A DNA stretch of 64,000 nucleotides from Gammaproteobacteria bacterium (GTDB taxonomy: Bacteria > Pseudomonadota > Gammaproteobacteria > Eutrophobiales > Eutrophobiaceae): contig JAJFKL010000041.1 in NCBI GenBank assembly GCA_021773235.1, forward strand, positions 23,438-87,437, given 5' to 3'. The position numbers were made by a program, and so were the translations under genes. Shown piece after piece: positions 33,933 through 44,254 of this stretch; the first letter of the stretch is position 1; the number at the start of each line of letters is the position of its first letter. The notes beneath the pieces were generated by a model. That model had not been told where the DNA came from. It saw only the letters and a program-made list of their open reading frames with translations, and made no database searches.

Positions 33933-34173
33933 TTATTGTATTCTTGGTTTAGAAGTTGAACGCAAGTATTCCTGCGCTGCGGCAACACCACTACCCAGTT
34001 CAATTGGGTAGCCCAGATCTTTCATGCTTATTTCAGCATCATTGATCGGGGTCAGAACCATCAGTTTACTCATATCACCCATGTGACCGAGACGGAATGC
34101 TTGATCTTGCATTCTGAATACGGCGTGGCACTGTAGTTGGGTCAGGGATAAATAAAAAGTTACGTTCAGGCAT
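33933..34173 (-). pseudogene. sga: serine-glyoxylate aminotransferase remnant (internal deletion)
   Basis: From the ATG at 34173, preceded by GGAGGG, the frame reads MPERNFLFIPDPTTVPRRIQ, the N-terminus of classical serine-glyoxylate aminotransferases (family: MxxRNFLFIPGPTNVP). After about 22 residues the similarity stops, and in another frame the C-terminal end follows: FRLGHMGDMSKLMVL, KDLGYPIELGSGVAAAQEYL. Some 310 residues of the middle, including the PLP lysine, are gone and the two ends are out of frame. The stop in the first frame is at 34075-34077. The ribosome site and the terminator remain, so the loss looks recent. A 9-bp-arm palindrome lies 220 bases upstream. Confidence 0.85.
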
Positions 34174-34390
34174 GGTGTACCCTCCAATGTTGTGAAAAAA
34201 ATGTCCTTTACAAATAAAAAAGGGATCGCCGCTTTTTTATTTTATGTACTCTTGTTTTAGGAGCTTTCGCTAAGACATCTCTTCAGCGGTGCGCGCTAGT
34301 ATCAATTCATATTATTTTATTATTTTTAACGCAATTAGCACTGAGTGCTTGATTGCGGCGATTGATAGCAGCAACGCAGTCTAACTAATA

Positions 34391-34411
34391 AACATTGATC
34401 AAATCAATGTT
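34391..34411. promoter_or_regulatory. perfect palindrome upstream of the sga remnant
   Basis: AACATTGAT / ATCAATGTT, two 9-bp arms around CAA. It contains TTGAT-N3-ATCAA, one base short of the 14-bp FNR-type site, so a regulator of another family, or no regulator, is possible. The gap 34174-34462 holds the promoter region of the old serine-cycle operon and no gene. Confidence 0.5.
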
Positions 34412-34462
34412 TTGAGGGATTTTAATCATTTCGTCAAATTTTAGTCACACTCGACCAGACCG

Positions 34463-35641
34463 CTATGAGGCCTGATCCAGATCATTTATTAAGTCAATGG
34501 CAGCTTCAAGGCCAACTGAAAGGCGAATTAAACCCGGTTTGATACCAGATTTAGCAGCCTGTTCATCAGTCAGTCTATGGTGCGTCGTCGTCCGCGGATG
34601 TGTAATGGTACTCTTGGTATCACCCAAATTAGCGGTAATGGAGAGTAGCTTGATCGAGTCGATAAAATTCCAGGCTGCCTCTTTTCCGCCCTTCACTTCA
34701 AAACTGACAATCCCGCCTGCGCCGGATTGTTGCTGTTGTGCCAGCGCATATTGAGGATGCGACTCAAGCCCTGGATAATAGACTTTCTCGACAAATTTCT
34801 GACTTTCCAGCCACTCGGCGATTTTCTGCGCATTTTGGCAATGAGCCTGCATTCTTATCGATAATGTCTCCAATCCTTTCAAAAACACCCAAGCATTGAA
34901 TGGGCTCATGGTCACACCGCCAGTACGTAATATGGGAAATATGTGCTCTTTAAGTAAAGAGTCACTACCCACGATAGCCCCTCCTACACAACGACCTTGG
35001 CCATCAAGGTATTTAGTTGCTGAATGAATAACGATATCTGCACCGAGTTTTAGTGGTAATTGTAAAACAGGTGTACAAAAACAATTGTCGACAATCAGGA
35101 GCTTTCCATCATCGTGAGCAATTTCGGCCAATTTTGTAATATCGGCAATTTCAGTGAGTGGATTAGAGGGTGTCTCCAAAAAAAGTAGCTTTGTTTCCGG
35201 TTTTATCGCATTTTTCCATGCTTCATAATCGGTCAAATCGACAAAAGTGGTCGTTATTCCATATCGCGGCAATATATTTGATAACAAATTAACCGTTGTA
35301 CCAAAAATACTGCGTGATGAAACAATATGATCACCCGCCTTCAGCAAGCCTAAAAATGTAGATAATATTGCGCTCATTCCAGATGAAGTTGCTATACAAC
35401 TTTCACCACATTCCAGAGCAGCCAGTCTCTGTTCAAATGTGCGCACGGTGGGGTTGGTAAACCGCGAGTAGATATTTCCCGGGCTATCGCCCGCAAAACG
35501 AGCTGCTGCCTCAGCGGCATTGGCAAAGACATAGCTGGAACTGGTAAATATCAATTCACTATGTTCACCTTCCTGGCTCCTGACCTGCCCTGCACGAACG
35601 GCAAGGGTGTCGGCACTTAATTGTTTTGTTTCGTCTGTCAT
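34463..35641 (-). CDS. metZ: O-succinylhomoserine sulfhydrylase
   Basis: 392 residues of the Cys/Met metabolism PLP family. Motifs: YVFANAAEAAARFAGDSPGNIYSRFTNP in two parts near the start, ATSSGMSAILSTFLGLLKAGDHIV, the PLP lysine in HSATKYLDGQGRCVGGAI, and TKSTITHPRTTTHHRLTDEQ. It makes homocysteine from O-succinylhomoserine and sulfide. Length and the GNIYSRFTNPTV segment point to MetZ rather than MetB or MetC. Monocistronic. Confidence 0.88.
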   Translation of the reverse strand: MTDETKQLSADTLAVRAGQVRSQEGEHSELIFTSSSYVFANAAEAAARFAGDSPGNIYSRFTNPTVRTFEQRLAALECGESCIATSSGMSAILSTFLGLLKAGDHIVSSRSIFGTTVNLLSNILPRYGITTTFVDLTDYEAWKNAIKPETKLLFLETPSNPLTEIADITKLAEIAHDDGKLLIVDNCFCTPVLQLPLKLGADIVIHSATKYLDGQGRCVGGAIVGSDSLLKEHIFPILRTGGVTMSPFNAWVFLKGLETLSIRMQAHCQNAQKIAEWLESQKFVEKVYYPGLESHPQYALAQQQQSGAGGIVSFEVKGGKEAAWNFIDSIKLLSITANLGDTKSTITHPRTTTHHRLTDEQAAKSGIKPGLIRLSVGLEAAIDLINDLDQAS

Positions 35642-35759
35642 CTTGGCATCCTCAATAGTAATAATTAAAGCTTTGCAGAGTCAGCCTGGGATAAGTTTTA
35701 CTGAAGTGAACGTGGGGGAGAGATTCTTTATGAATTTTTCGACAACTTGTTCCACAGAC

Positions 35760-35812
35760 GTCGCCTAAGGCGCCTACGGTTGGTGTCTACCGCCTACATC
35801 CCTGTAGGCGAC
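35760..35812. repeat. palindromic intergenic repeat
   Basis: Outer arms GTCGCCTA (35760-35767) and TAGGCGAC (35805-35812), with an inner GCCTAC / GTAGGC stem at 35792-35809. It is a hairpin of the REP type, GC-rich against the background. The rest of the 370-base gap between metZ and icd holds the two divergent promoters and no gene. Confidence 0.65.
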
Positions 35813-36012
35813 CCGCGTTCAGCTTCAGCTAAAGCAGGTTGTCTCTTTAGCGGTATTTTTATTGCGCCCGCAAGCTGATTTCAAATCGGCGCATACAAAG
35901 AAAATAGAGATTTTTTTGTCTTATGTCAATTACTTAAATGTTATTTAATAGTTAAAATAGCTACTAATATATAAAGACATGAAATAATAATATTTTACAG
36001 GGAGAAAGTATT

Positions 36013-37308
36013 TTGGCCGCATCTAAAAAAGCACCTAGTGGTGGTAAAAAGATATCCATTAAGAATGGCAAATTAAATGTCCCGGATACGCCTGTTATAC
36101 CTTATATAGAGGGTGATGGTATTGGCCCCGATGTTTGGAAAGCCTCGCAACGTGTATTAGATGCTGCTGTAGCAAAAGCCTATGGCGGCAAAAAAGAGAT
36201 TAAATGGCTTGAGGTTTATGCTGGCGAAAAGGCGAATAAAATAACCGGCAGCTGGTTGCCTGATGAAACCATAGACACTTGTCGCGAGTTTCTGGTTGCG
36301 ATCAAAGGACCATTAACGACGCCAATTGGTGGTGGCATTAGTTCACTCAATGTCGCTCTACGACAAATTCTGGATTTATATGTCTGCCTGAGACCCGTGC
36401 GTTGGTATAAAGGTGTCCCCTCTCCCGTCCGACATCCGGAATTAATCGACATGGTGATCTTTCGTGAAAACACAGAAGATATCTACACCGGTATTGAGTT
36501 TGAGCAAGGTAGTGAAGAGAATAAAAAATTCCTCGACTTGTTTAAAGAAGCTTTTCCTAATTATTATCAAAAGATTCGATTCCCGAACACCTGCGGTATT
36601 GGCATAAAACCTATCTCACAAGAAGGCACTGCTCGTCTGGTTCGTGCCGCTATTAAATACGCGCTAGATAACAAACGTAAAAGCGTTACCTTTGTGCATA
36701 AAGGTAACATCATGAAATTCACCGAAGGTGCTTTTAGAAACTGGGGTTATGAACTAGCCGAAACTGAGTTTGCCAATGAAACCTATAGTTGGGATATCTG
36801 GGAACGCACCCGTGCTGAAAAAGGTACACAGGCTGCACAAGACGAAATGGCACAGGCTGAAAAAGATGGCAAGGTGTTGATCAAAGATGCAATAGCCGAT
36901 ATTACCCTGCAACAAGTGTTGACCCGCCCTGAAGATTTTGAAGTTATTGCTACCATGAATCTGAATGGTGATTATCTATCCGATGCATTGGCGGCTCAGG
37001 TAGGCGGGATTGGCATCGCACCTGGGGGTAATATTAATTACGACACTGGTCATGCAATCTTTGAAGCAACACACGGCACCGCACCAAAGTATGCTGATCA
37101 GGATAAAGTTAATCCGGGTTCACTTCTATTATCTGGTGAGATGATGTTGCGTTATCTTGGTTGGACTGAAGCAGCAGATCGCGTAATCGGAGCAATGGAT
37201 AAGACCATTGCGAATAAAACGGTTACCTATGATTTTGCCCGTCTGATGGATGGTGCAACAGAGATTAAATGTAGTGAATTTGCAGATGCATTAATCTCAA
37301 ATCTGTGA
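36013..37308 (+). CDS. icd: isocitrate dehydrogenase (NADP)
   Basis: 431 residues, close to the E. coli enzyme (416). The start is a TTG at 36013 with GGGAGA about 9 bases upstream. Motifs: [35 protein letters not shown] (with the regulatory serine of the GGGISSLN loop), [30 protein letters not shown] and [16 protein letters not shown]. Oxidises isocitrate to 2-oxoglutarate. The gene right after is aceK, its kinase/phosphatase, so control by phosphorylation is expected and consistent with a glyoxylate bypass elsewhere in the genome. Confidence 0.95.
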   Translation: MAASKKAPSGGKKISIKNGKLNVPDTPVIPYIEGDGIGPDVWKASQRVLDAAVAKAYGGKKEIKWLEVYAGEKANKITGSWLPDETIDTCREFLVAIKGPLTTPIGGGISSLNVALRQILDLYVCLRPVRWYKGVPSPVRHPELIDMVIFRENTEDIYTGIEFEQGSEENKKFLDLFKEAFPNYYQKIRFPNTCGIGIKPISQEGTARLVRAAIKYALDNKRKSVTFVHKGNIMKFTEGAFRNWGYELAETEFANETYSWDIWERTRAEKGTQAAQDEMAQAEKDGKVLIKDAIADITLQQVLTRPEDFEVIATMNLNGDYLSDALAAQVGGIGIAPGGNINYDTGHAIFEATHGTAPKYADQDKVNPGSLLLSGEMMLRYLGWTEAADRVIGAMDKTIANKTVTYDFARLMDGATEIKCSEFADALISNL

Positions 37309-37332
37309 TTTATTGAGAATTAAATAAAGACT

Positions 37333-39060
37333 ATGTCAGATAGAGATCTGATTGCAGAATGCTCGCAGATTATCTACGACGGCTTTATTCGTTATAACAA
37401 TAACTTTCACCGTACTACAAAGCGTGCACGGACTCGTTTTGAACAACGGGACTGGAAAGGACATCAACAGGATATTGTTGATCGTGTTGACCTCTATGAA
37501 AAATCAATCCGGCGTATCGTGCAGACATTACGTAAGACTCTGGACGAGCGCGTTAATGATAAAGAACTATGGCATAAGGTAAGAAGTTACTTTGGCGAAC
37601 GCCTGGATCAGGTACCTGATAATGATTTTATAAAAACCTTCTTCAACTCAACCACACGACGTATATTTGGCACCGAGGGTGTTAACCAGGAAATAGAATT
37701 TACTTCCTCCAGTCCTTCAGATGATCTGCATCTGATAATGTCTCTCAACATAAGGCGCTACCCATACTGGGTTTCACTGCAGCGTATCTTCGAAACTATT
37801 CTTGACGACTTTTCATTTCGCATCCCCTATGACGATATCAGTGACAATGCCAAACGCATTGAGAAGATGATAAACGCCGATACTAAATTAAAATTTAGCA
37901 AAGATGTCGAGTACATAAGATTCGAATTTATCGATTCATTTTTTTATCAAGCCGCACGCGCTTACTTGGTTGGCAAGTTAATACTTAGTGAAGGCGAGAC
38001 GCCTATTGTGATCGCGTTTAAAAACGAAGACCATGGCATCATGGTCGATGCCGTTTTTCTCAGCGAAAAAGAGATCAGCTTAATCTTCGGCTATACACGA
38101 TCATATTATTTTGCTGATCCTAATTCTGTAATTGGTGCCGTTCATTTTCTTAAATCAATACTTCCTAAAAAACCTATTGATGAGTTATACACTGTGCTTG
38201 GCCGTTTACGACAGGGCAAGACCGAACGTCACAGGACATTCACCACACACTTAAGTAATACCAAAGACAAATTTGTACATGCTGAAGGTGATACTGGGCT
38301 TGTCATGATTGTATTTACATTGCCATCATACAATCTGGTGTTCAAGGTTATACGCGATAAGTTTGGTTATCCAAAAACTGTTTCACGTGATGAAGTTATT
38401 TGGAAATACAAACTGGTATCTAAACATGATAGAGCCGGTAGATTGATTGACACACAAGAGTTTCTCAACCTTAAATTTCCAATAAATCGATTCTCTAGAG
38501 AACTCTTGGTTGAGTTATTAGAAGGCGCATCCGAAAGCGTACGTATGGAAGGCAAGTACCTTCTCTTGCAAAGAGTCTATACAGAACGACGTGTACGTCC
38601 ATTAAATCTATATATAAATGAAGTTGCAGAAGAAGAAGCTATCGCTGCAGTAGTTGATTATGGACAGACTATTAAAGACCTGGCGCAAACAAATATTTTC
38701 ACCGGCGATCTGCTTTTAAAAAACTTTGGTGTTACACCACACAAGCGCGTTATTTTCTACGATTATGATGAGGTGTCATTGGTAACTGAATGTAACTTTC
38801 GTGAAATTCCCGAAGCAAGTGACTTTGAGGATGAGATGTTGGCAGACACCTGGTATTACGTTGGTGAAAACGATATGTTTCCCGAAGAGTTTATTAAATT
38901 TTTATCCATGAACGAAAAACTTAAAATTGAATTCATGAAACATCATCAAGATTTATTAACAGCTCAATACTGGCGTAAGGTACAACAACATCATATTAGT
39001 GGAGAGGTTTCACTAATTGTTCCCTATACTTCTACTACTGCAACACTTAAAGAAAAATAG
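37333..39060 (+). CDS. aceK: isocitrate dehydrogenase kinase/phosphatase
   Basis: 575 residues, the normal AceK size. Recognisable segments: NFHRTTKRARTRFEQRDWKG, the nucleotide-binding loop HAEGDTGLVMIVFTLPSYNLVFKVIRDKFG in two parts, and NIFTGDLLLKNFGVT with HKRVIFYDYDEVSL, the catalytic Asp region. It switches Icd on and off by phosphorylation and so divides isocitrate between the TCA cycle and isocitrate lyase. It lies 24 bases after icd and is surely co-transcribed. In enterobacteria aceK follows aceBA; here it follows its target instead. Confidence 0.95.
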   Translation: MSDRDLIAECSQIIYDGFIRYNNNFHRTTKRARTRFEQRDWKGHQQDIVDRVDLYEKSIRRIVQTLRKTLDERVNDKELWHKVRSYFGERLDQVPDNDFIKTFFNSTTRRIFGTEGVNQEIEFTSSSPSDDLHLIMSLNIRRYPYWVSLQRIFETILDDFSFRIPYDDISDNAKRIEKMINADTKLKFSKDVEYIRFEFIDSFFYQAARAYLVGKLILSEGETPIVIAFKNEDHGIMVDAVFLSEKEISLIFGYTRSYYFADPNSVIGAVHFLKSILPKKPIDELYTVLGRLRQGKTERHRTFTTHLSNTKDKFVHAEGDTGLVMIVFTLPSYNLVFKVIRDKFGYPKTVSRDEVIWKYKLVSKHDRAGRLIDTQEFLNLKFPINRFSRELLVELLEGASESVRMEGKYLLLQRVYTERRVRPLNLYINEVAEEEAIAAVVDYGQTIKDLAQTNIFTGDLLLKNFGVTPHKRVIFYDYDEVSLVTECNFREIPEASDFEDEMLADTWYYVGENDMFPEEFIKFLSMNEKLKIEFMKHHQDLLTAQYWRKVQQHHISGEVSLIVPYTSTTATLKEK

Positions 39061-39069
39061 ACTACTGTT

Positions 39070-39702
39070 TTACTCTTCTATTTTTATGCCATGCTTTTCA
39101 ATAACTGATTTAAGAAATTTGTTTCGGACATAAACTTTATCGCACTCAGAAAACACTCGATTTATATAAACAGAAATAACAAACATTATAAATGCGTATA
39201 TAAGAACGATTCCGCCCAGAAACGAATGATATTTATCCCCTTGTGCCACTAGCAATAAGCATTGAGGTATTACCGCAGGTACTGAAAAACTCAAATATAC
39301 TGTTTTACTTGCGGAATAAGTAATGATCGAACCAGCAATTAAAGTCGCAATGAATAATAATAGGATCCCATGATGTAAAATAGACTCGAGTAAAGGAAGT
39401 GCTCCCTTAGGTATAAATATAAAACCCGTAAGTCCCCATAACGTTCCTGATATTACTGAGGCGACTAAAAAAGTCATCATCCAAACATCAGGGTTTTTCT
39501 CGTGATCACTGTTATTAAATTTCCATGTAAGGAAAAAGCGTGCCGATGTAAATATCGTAAACGTTATGAACCAAGTATTTAAAACCGCATCAGGTGTAAT
39601 GTCTTTAAATAACCAAAATGCCATAACAGCACCAAAATACGTGGCTGTATAAGAAAAATATGACTGGTCATAAAGTCTCTGTATTTGATTCTTATCTATC
39701 AT
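39070..39702 (-). CDS. integral membrane protein resembling a sensor domain without output
   Basis: 210 residues with about six hydrophobic helices (around 19-33, 44-60, 74-94, 107-124, 132-151 and 158-177) and a short charged tail. The layout and the LYDQSYFSYTATYFGAVMAFWLF start recall membrane sensor domains found in front of GGDEF or histidine kinase domains, but no such domain follows. Probably a stand-alone or truncated sensor; the DNA after its stop is directly the aceK end, so no downstream fragment is seen. Function unknown. Confidence 0.6.
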   Translation of the reverse strand: MIDKNQIQRLYDQSYFSYTATYFGAVMAFWLFKDITPDAVLNTWFITFTIFTSARFFLTWKFNNSDHEKNPDVWMMTFLVASVISGTLWGLTGFIFIPKGALPLLESILHHGILLLFIATLIAGSIITYSASKTVYLSFSVPAVIPQCLLLVAQGDKYHSFLGGIVLIYAFIMFVISVYINRVFSECDKVYVRNKFLKSVIEKHGIKIEE

Positions 39703-39743
39703 AACAAACGGTTAATATAATAATCTTTAATTAACAATATTTT

Positions 39744-40571
<828 letters not shown>

Positions 40572-40665
40572 CTAATATTTAAGATTATACATTGATTATA
40601 AAAACTGACTTAACATTCTGGGAAATTATATGTGCTCACATGCCACATATAATGAATACTGCATT

Positions 40666-41271
40666 TTAAGCTGGAGGCGGCATTGTCGCTTGCATTGATT
40701 CTCTTTCCATCCAACTAGCATACCAACAGTCTAGTTTTGGATGCACCTTATGCCAATCTTCTTCCGGTAGTCGAAAATCAAGATAAGCAAGAGCACAAGC
40801 CACCGTGATTTGTCCAATCGTGAGCGGACCAATAAGCCGTGTCATTTCCGAATCTAAAGATTGTAAAGCGCGGCAGATCAAGTTCAGTTGTCTTTTGCGC
40901 ATATCGCTATCTTGTTCAGCTTCTGGGCGTAGACTGTCTAAACGTATCATCACAGCTGCATCCAGTATGCCATCAGCTAGTGCCTGTAGACGCAAAGCAT
41001 CCCAACGTGCTTTTCCAGCAGCAGGAAACAGCGTTTCCCTACGATCGAGGCTATCCAGATATTCACAAATCACAGGCGAATCAAATAATATTTGATCATC
41101 GGCTGTCATCAGCGCAGGCACTTTACCCAGTGGGTTAGCTGCTGCTAGTTCAGATGGATTATCCCAAGGATTAGTCAAGATCAATTCAATCTGATCTTCG
41201 AGACCCAACTCTATAGCAGCTATTCGCACTTTTCGAACATAAGGCGATGTAGGAGAAAAAAACAACTTCAT
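40666..41271 (-). CDS. glutathione S-transferase family protein
   Basis: 201 residues from the ATG at 41271. MKLFFSPTSPYVRKVRIAA is the thioredoxin-like N-terminal domain with the SPY-x-R motif near the glutathione site; NPLGKVPALMTADDQILFDSPVICEYLD carries the cis-Pro and the Ser that bind glutathione; an all-helical C-terminal domain follows. Substrate unknown. It lies divergent from the CMD-peroxidase-like / thioredoxin / TetR genes, so it may share their stress response. Confidence 0.82.
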   Translation of the reverse strand: MKLFFSPTSPYVRKVRIAAIELGLEDQIELILTNPWDNPSELAAANPLGKVPALMTADDQILFDSPVICEYLDSLDRRETLFPAAGKARWDALRLQALADGILDAAVMIRLDSLRPEAEQDSDMRKRQLNLICRALQSLDSEMTRLIGPLTIGQITVACALAYLDFRLPEEDWHKVHPKLDCWYASWMERESMQATMPPPA

Positions 41272-41396
41272 TGCTAATGATTTTCCTTTCTTTTTCATGT
41301 CATGCCGACTACGATACAGATTGTTGAATGTGTATTCAACAATGATATAGGGTCTTCTTGGCCTTAATCACGAACCTAATGCGGAGGTATTTCACT

Positions 41397-41984
41397 ATGA
41401 CTTCAGTAGTTCAACCGGTAGCACCCGGTACTTCAGATGACCCAAAAATCAATGAATTAATAGACCAGGCAGTTAACGGATGGTGGCACGATTCTGCAAT
41501 GATGGGGGCTATTGCCCACCAACCTGACCTATTAAAGACTATTCTACCAGTATTTGAGTCTTTTTTTGTTGCTGGTCGAATTCCAGCACATCAATTCGAA
41601 ATGATGCGACTTAAAACGGGCGAGATTAACCGCTGTGGTTATTGCATGACTGTTCGTGCCGCTGGTGTGGTAGATGAAGTGAGCCCAAAAGAAGAGGCCT
41701 TGATGGGTGAAATCGATGAATCTGCCTTCCCTCGTTCTGAATATCTTGGTATCAAACTCGCAGAATATATGGCCGGTGATCCTAACTATATTCCCGATGA
41801 GTTTTATGACGAATTAAGAGAGGAATATACCGACGCAGAGATCGTTGAACTGATATTTGCCTGTAGCGTTTTCAATTTTGGTAACAAATTCAATATTACA
41901 ATGCGACTTGATACGACTGATGAAAGCGAATACGACAAAGAGATGACATACCCGTTTGTTCCCAAGGCTGCGGCCAATGCTTGA
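41397..41984 (+). CDS. carboxymuconolactone decarboxylase (AhpD-like) family protein
   Basis: 195 residues from the ATG at 41397, with GGAGG 9 bases before it. An AhpD-like core has KTGEINRCGYCMTVRAAGV, where the CGYC pair is the redox centre; the usual His of the E-x6-C-x2-C-x3-H motif is Arg here. It probably reduces peroxides or another substrate with help from the thioredoxin gene that overlaps its end by 8 bases. No decarboxylase function is implied. Confidence 0.78.
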   Translation: MTSVVQPVAPGTSDDPKINELIDQAVNGWWHDSAMMGAIAHQPDLLKTILPVFESFFVAGRIPAHQFEMMRLKTGEINRCGYCMTVRAAGVVDEVSPKEEALMGEIDESAFPRSEYLGIKLAEYMAGDPNYIPDEFYDELREEYTDAEIVELIFACSVFNFGNKFNITMRLDTTDESEYDKEMTYPFVPKAAANA

Positions 41985-42333
41985 AGCGAATAACACTAAA
42001 AATAACAGCGCTTCAAACTTTTATGATTCTGATACAAACGGAAGTAAGGAGGCCATCCAACAGGGTGGCCTCATTATGCTCGATTTTTGGTCTACTCACT
42101 GTGGTCCTTGTAAGTCATTAATACCGCTACTGAATGAAATTGCGGGAAAGTACCCGGAACTTTCCATACTGAAAATAAAAATTGAAGAAAATGACAGTTT
42201 GGCTGAAGAGTATGATGTAAGAAGCGTGCCAGCTTTATTGTTATTTAAAGATGGTGAGTACCTTGATCAACTCATGGGCAAATCTCCATTTCCAATGATC
42301 GATAACTTTATCAATAAACACATAGTTGATTGA
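41977..42333 (+). CDS. thioredoxin
   Basis: 118 residues from the ATG at 41977, which overlaps the stop of the previous gene. The active site is MLDFWSTHCGPCKSLIPLL (CGPC) and the cis-proline loop is VRSVPALLLFKDGEYLDQL. A short 20-residue extension precedes the fold. Likely the reductant of the adjacent CMD-family protein. The upstream TTG at 41956 is unlikely as a start. Confidence 0.85.
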   Translation: MLEANNTKNNSASNFYDSDTNGSKEAIQQGGLIMLDFWSTHCGPCKSLIPLLNEIAGKYPELSILKIKIEENDSLAEEYDVRSVPALLLFKDGEYLDQLMGKSPFPMIDNFINKHIVD

Positions 42334-42383
42334 TGCAGATCTGATTTGTTTCAATCATTTTCTTTATATGATACAAAGATCGC

Positions 42384-42965
42384 ATGGCAAGACTTAGAGA
42401 GTTTGATTACGACGAAACGTTGGTAAATGCGGGTAAGCAATTTTGGGCTAATGGTTATCAGTCAACGTCTATACTAGACATTGCTTCAGCTACAGGCGTA
42501 AAACCCGGTAGCCTATACAAAGCATTTGGTGATAAAAAAGGTTTGTTCCTAAAATGTGTTCAATATTATATGGAACATACTTCTTACTATGCCATTCTCA
42601 TTGAAAACCCTGAGGCACCCATTAAAGAAAGTCTGCGTAAAATTTTTAACCTGATGGTAGACAGTTGTGATGAATCTGTTCGAAACAGTGGTTGTTTAGT
42701 AACAAACTCTGCTTACGAGATGGCTTCTGTCGATGAAGAGATCTCTGGTGAAATGAATAAGCATCTCTCCCAGATGAAACAAGCCGTTCTCAGTCGAATC
42801 CTTTCTGCACAAGCGTCAGGAGAAATCGATAGTGAAAAGGATGCCGATTCGTTAGCCGCCTACTACATAACATTAATACAAGGATTATTAGTGTCTTCCA
42901 GAGTAACGAAAGATCAAACAGAAATGCGAAAGGCGATTAAGTTAGGCTTAAGCTTATTAGATTGA
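42384..42965 (+). CDS. TetR/AcrR-family regulator
   Basis: 193 residues. N-terminal helix-turn-helix: ILDIASATGVKPGSLYKAFGDKKGLFLKCVQYY (residues 26-58) is the TetR DNA-binding signature; the rest is the helical ligand-binding domain. It follows the thioredoxin gene by 50 bases on the same strand and probably controls the GST and peroxidase genes. Ligand unknown. Confidence 0.85.
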   Translation: MARLREFDYDETLVNAGKQFWANGYQSTSILDIASATGVKPGSLYKAFGDKKGLFLKCVQYYMEHTSYYAILIENPEAPIKESLRKIFNLMVDSCDESVRNSGCLVTNSAYEMASVDEEISGEMNKHLSQMKQAVLSRILSAQASGEIDSEKDADSLAAYYITLIQGLLVSSRVTKDQTEMRKAIKLGLSLLD

Positions 42966-42986
42966 AATTATATTAAACGGTTTACA

Positions 42987-44123
42987 TCAACTCGTCATGG
43001 AGTCGAAAAATTTCTTCACCCCATCCACCCATGAGCTGGCTTGAGGACTGTGTTTATTCCCGCCACTATCCATTGTCGCTTCAAATTCTTTTAACAATTC
43101 TTTTTGTTTACTGGTTAACTTAACAGGTGTTTCAATAATAATGCGACAGAGTAAATCGCCCGTTGAAGAACTTCTTACCGAACGAACACCTTTTGACCTC
43201 AGACGAAACATTTTCCCGCTTTGAGATTCAGCAGGTATTTTCAATTTTACTTTTCCATTTAAGGTAGGCACTTCAAGTTCACCACCCAACGCCGCAGTAG
43301 TAAAACTGATAGGCACATCACAATAGAGATCCGTAGTATCACGCTCAAAGATAGGATGAGCCTTAACGGAGATATGCACATATAAATCACCAGCTGGCCC
43401 ACTATTTTCTCCGGCCTCACCTTCTCCAGAAAGACGAATTCGATCACCATTATCGACACCTTCCGGTACCTTGACTGAAATAGTCTTACTATCTCTGACT
43501 CGACCCTCGCCTCGACAAGGTCCACATGGATCACTGATTATTTTCCCTTGGCCACGACACTGTGGACAAGCTTGTTGTACCGAAAAAAAGCCTTGTTGCA
43601 TTCTGACCTGACCATGACCGGCACAGGTTGGACAGTTAACTGGTGAGCTGCCTTTTTTTGCACCGGAGCCCTTACAGCTCTCACAAACTACCATTTTGGG
43701 AACACGAATCTTTACTGTCGTTCCAGCAACGGCATCTTCCAATGATAATTCAAGGTTATAACGTAAATCCGCACCGCGATAGACACGATTACCACCACGT
43801 CCACCACCACCGCCGCCAAAAATATCACCAAACACACTATCAAAGATGTCACCAAAACCTTCTCCACCCCCACCGCCGCCGCCAGCGGCACTGTTCGTTA
43901 CACCAGCATGGCCGAATTGATCATAAGCAGCGCGCTTTTGAGGATCAGATAATACGTCGTGTGCTTCTTTGGCTTCTTTAAACTTTACTTCGGCCTTCTC
44001 ATCGCCCTCATTACGATCAGGGTGATGTTTCATTGCCAAACGACGATAGGCTTTCTTTAACTCTGCCTCATCAGCATTCTTAGAAACGCCCAATACCTCG
44101 TAATAATCTCGTTGTTCTGCCAT
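42987..44123 (-). CDS. dnaJ: chaperone protein DnaJ
   Basis: 378 residues: J domain (1-70) with the HPD motif in [12 protein letters not shown], a Gly/Phe-rich linker, four zinc-binding CxxCxGxG repeats ([32 protein letters not shown]), and C-terminal substrate domains. Stimulates DnaK ATPase. Last gene of the hrcA-grpE-dnaK-dnaJ set; a hairpin separates it from dnaK. Confidence 0.97.
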   Translation of the reverse strand: MAEQRDYYEVLGVSKNADEAELKKAYRRLAMKHHPDRNEGDEKAEVKFKEAKEAHDVLSDPQKRAAYDQFGHAGVTNSAAGGGGGGGEGFGDIFDSVFGDIFGGGGGGRGGNRVYRGADLRYNLELSLEDAVAGTTVKIRVPKMVVCESCKGSGAKKGSSPVNCPTCAGHGQVRMQQGFFSVQQACPQCRGQGKIISDPCGPCRGEGRVRDSKTISVKVPEGVDNGDRIRLSGEGEAGENSGPAGDLYVHISVKAHPIFERDTTDLYCDVPISFTTAALGGELEVPTLNGKVKLKIPAESQSGKMFRLRSKGVRSVRSSSTGDLLCRIIIETPVKLTSKQKELLKEFEATMDSGGNKHSPQASSWVDGVKKFFDSMTS

Positions 44124-44178
44124 GCCTATACTCTTATTAATTATTTATATGTAATTTAAAAATCCTAAAACGCAAACA

Positions 44179-44208
44179 AGCCCGGAGAAGATAATCCATC
44201 TCCGGGCT
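44179..44208 (-). terminator. stem-loop between dnaK and dnaJ
   Basis: AGCCCGGAGA / TCTCCGGGCT, perfect 10-bp stem with a 10-base loop. On the minus strand it is followed by TTGTTTGCGTTTT, a broken T run, so it is probably a partial terminator that lowers dnaJ relative to dnaK. Confidence 0.6.
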
Positions 44209-44254
44209 CTTTTAGTTGTCTTCTATTTTGCGTGCGATGACTTTCTGAATACGA

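Noticed and set aside
34391..34411. FNR or CRP binding site
   Set aside because: TTGAT and ATCAA are 3 bases apart instead of 4; kept only as an unassigned palindrome.
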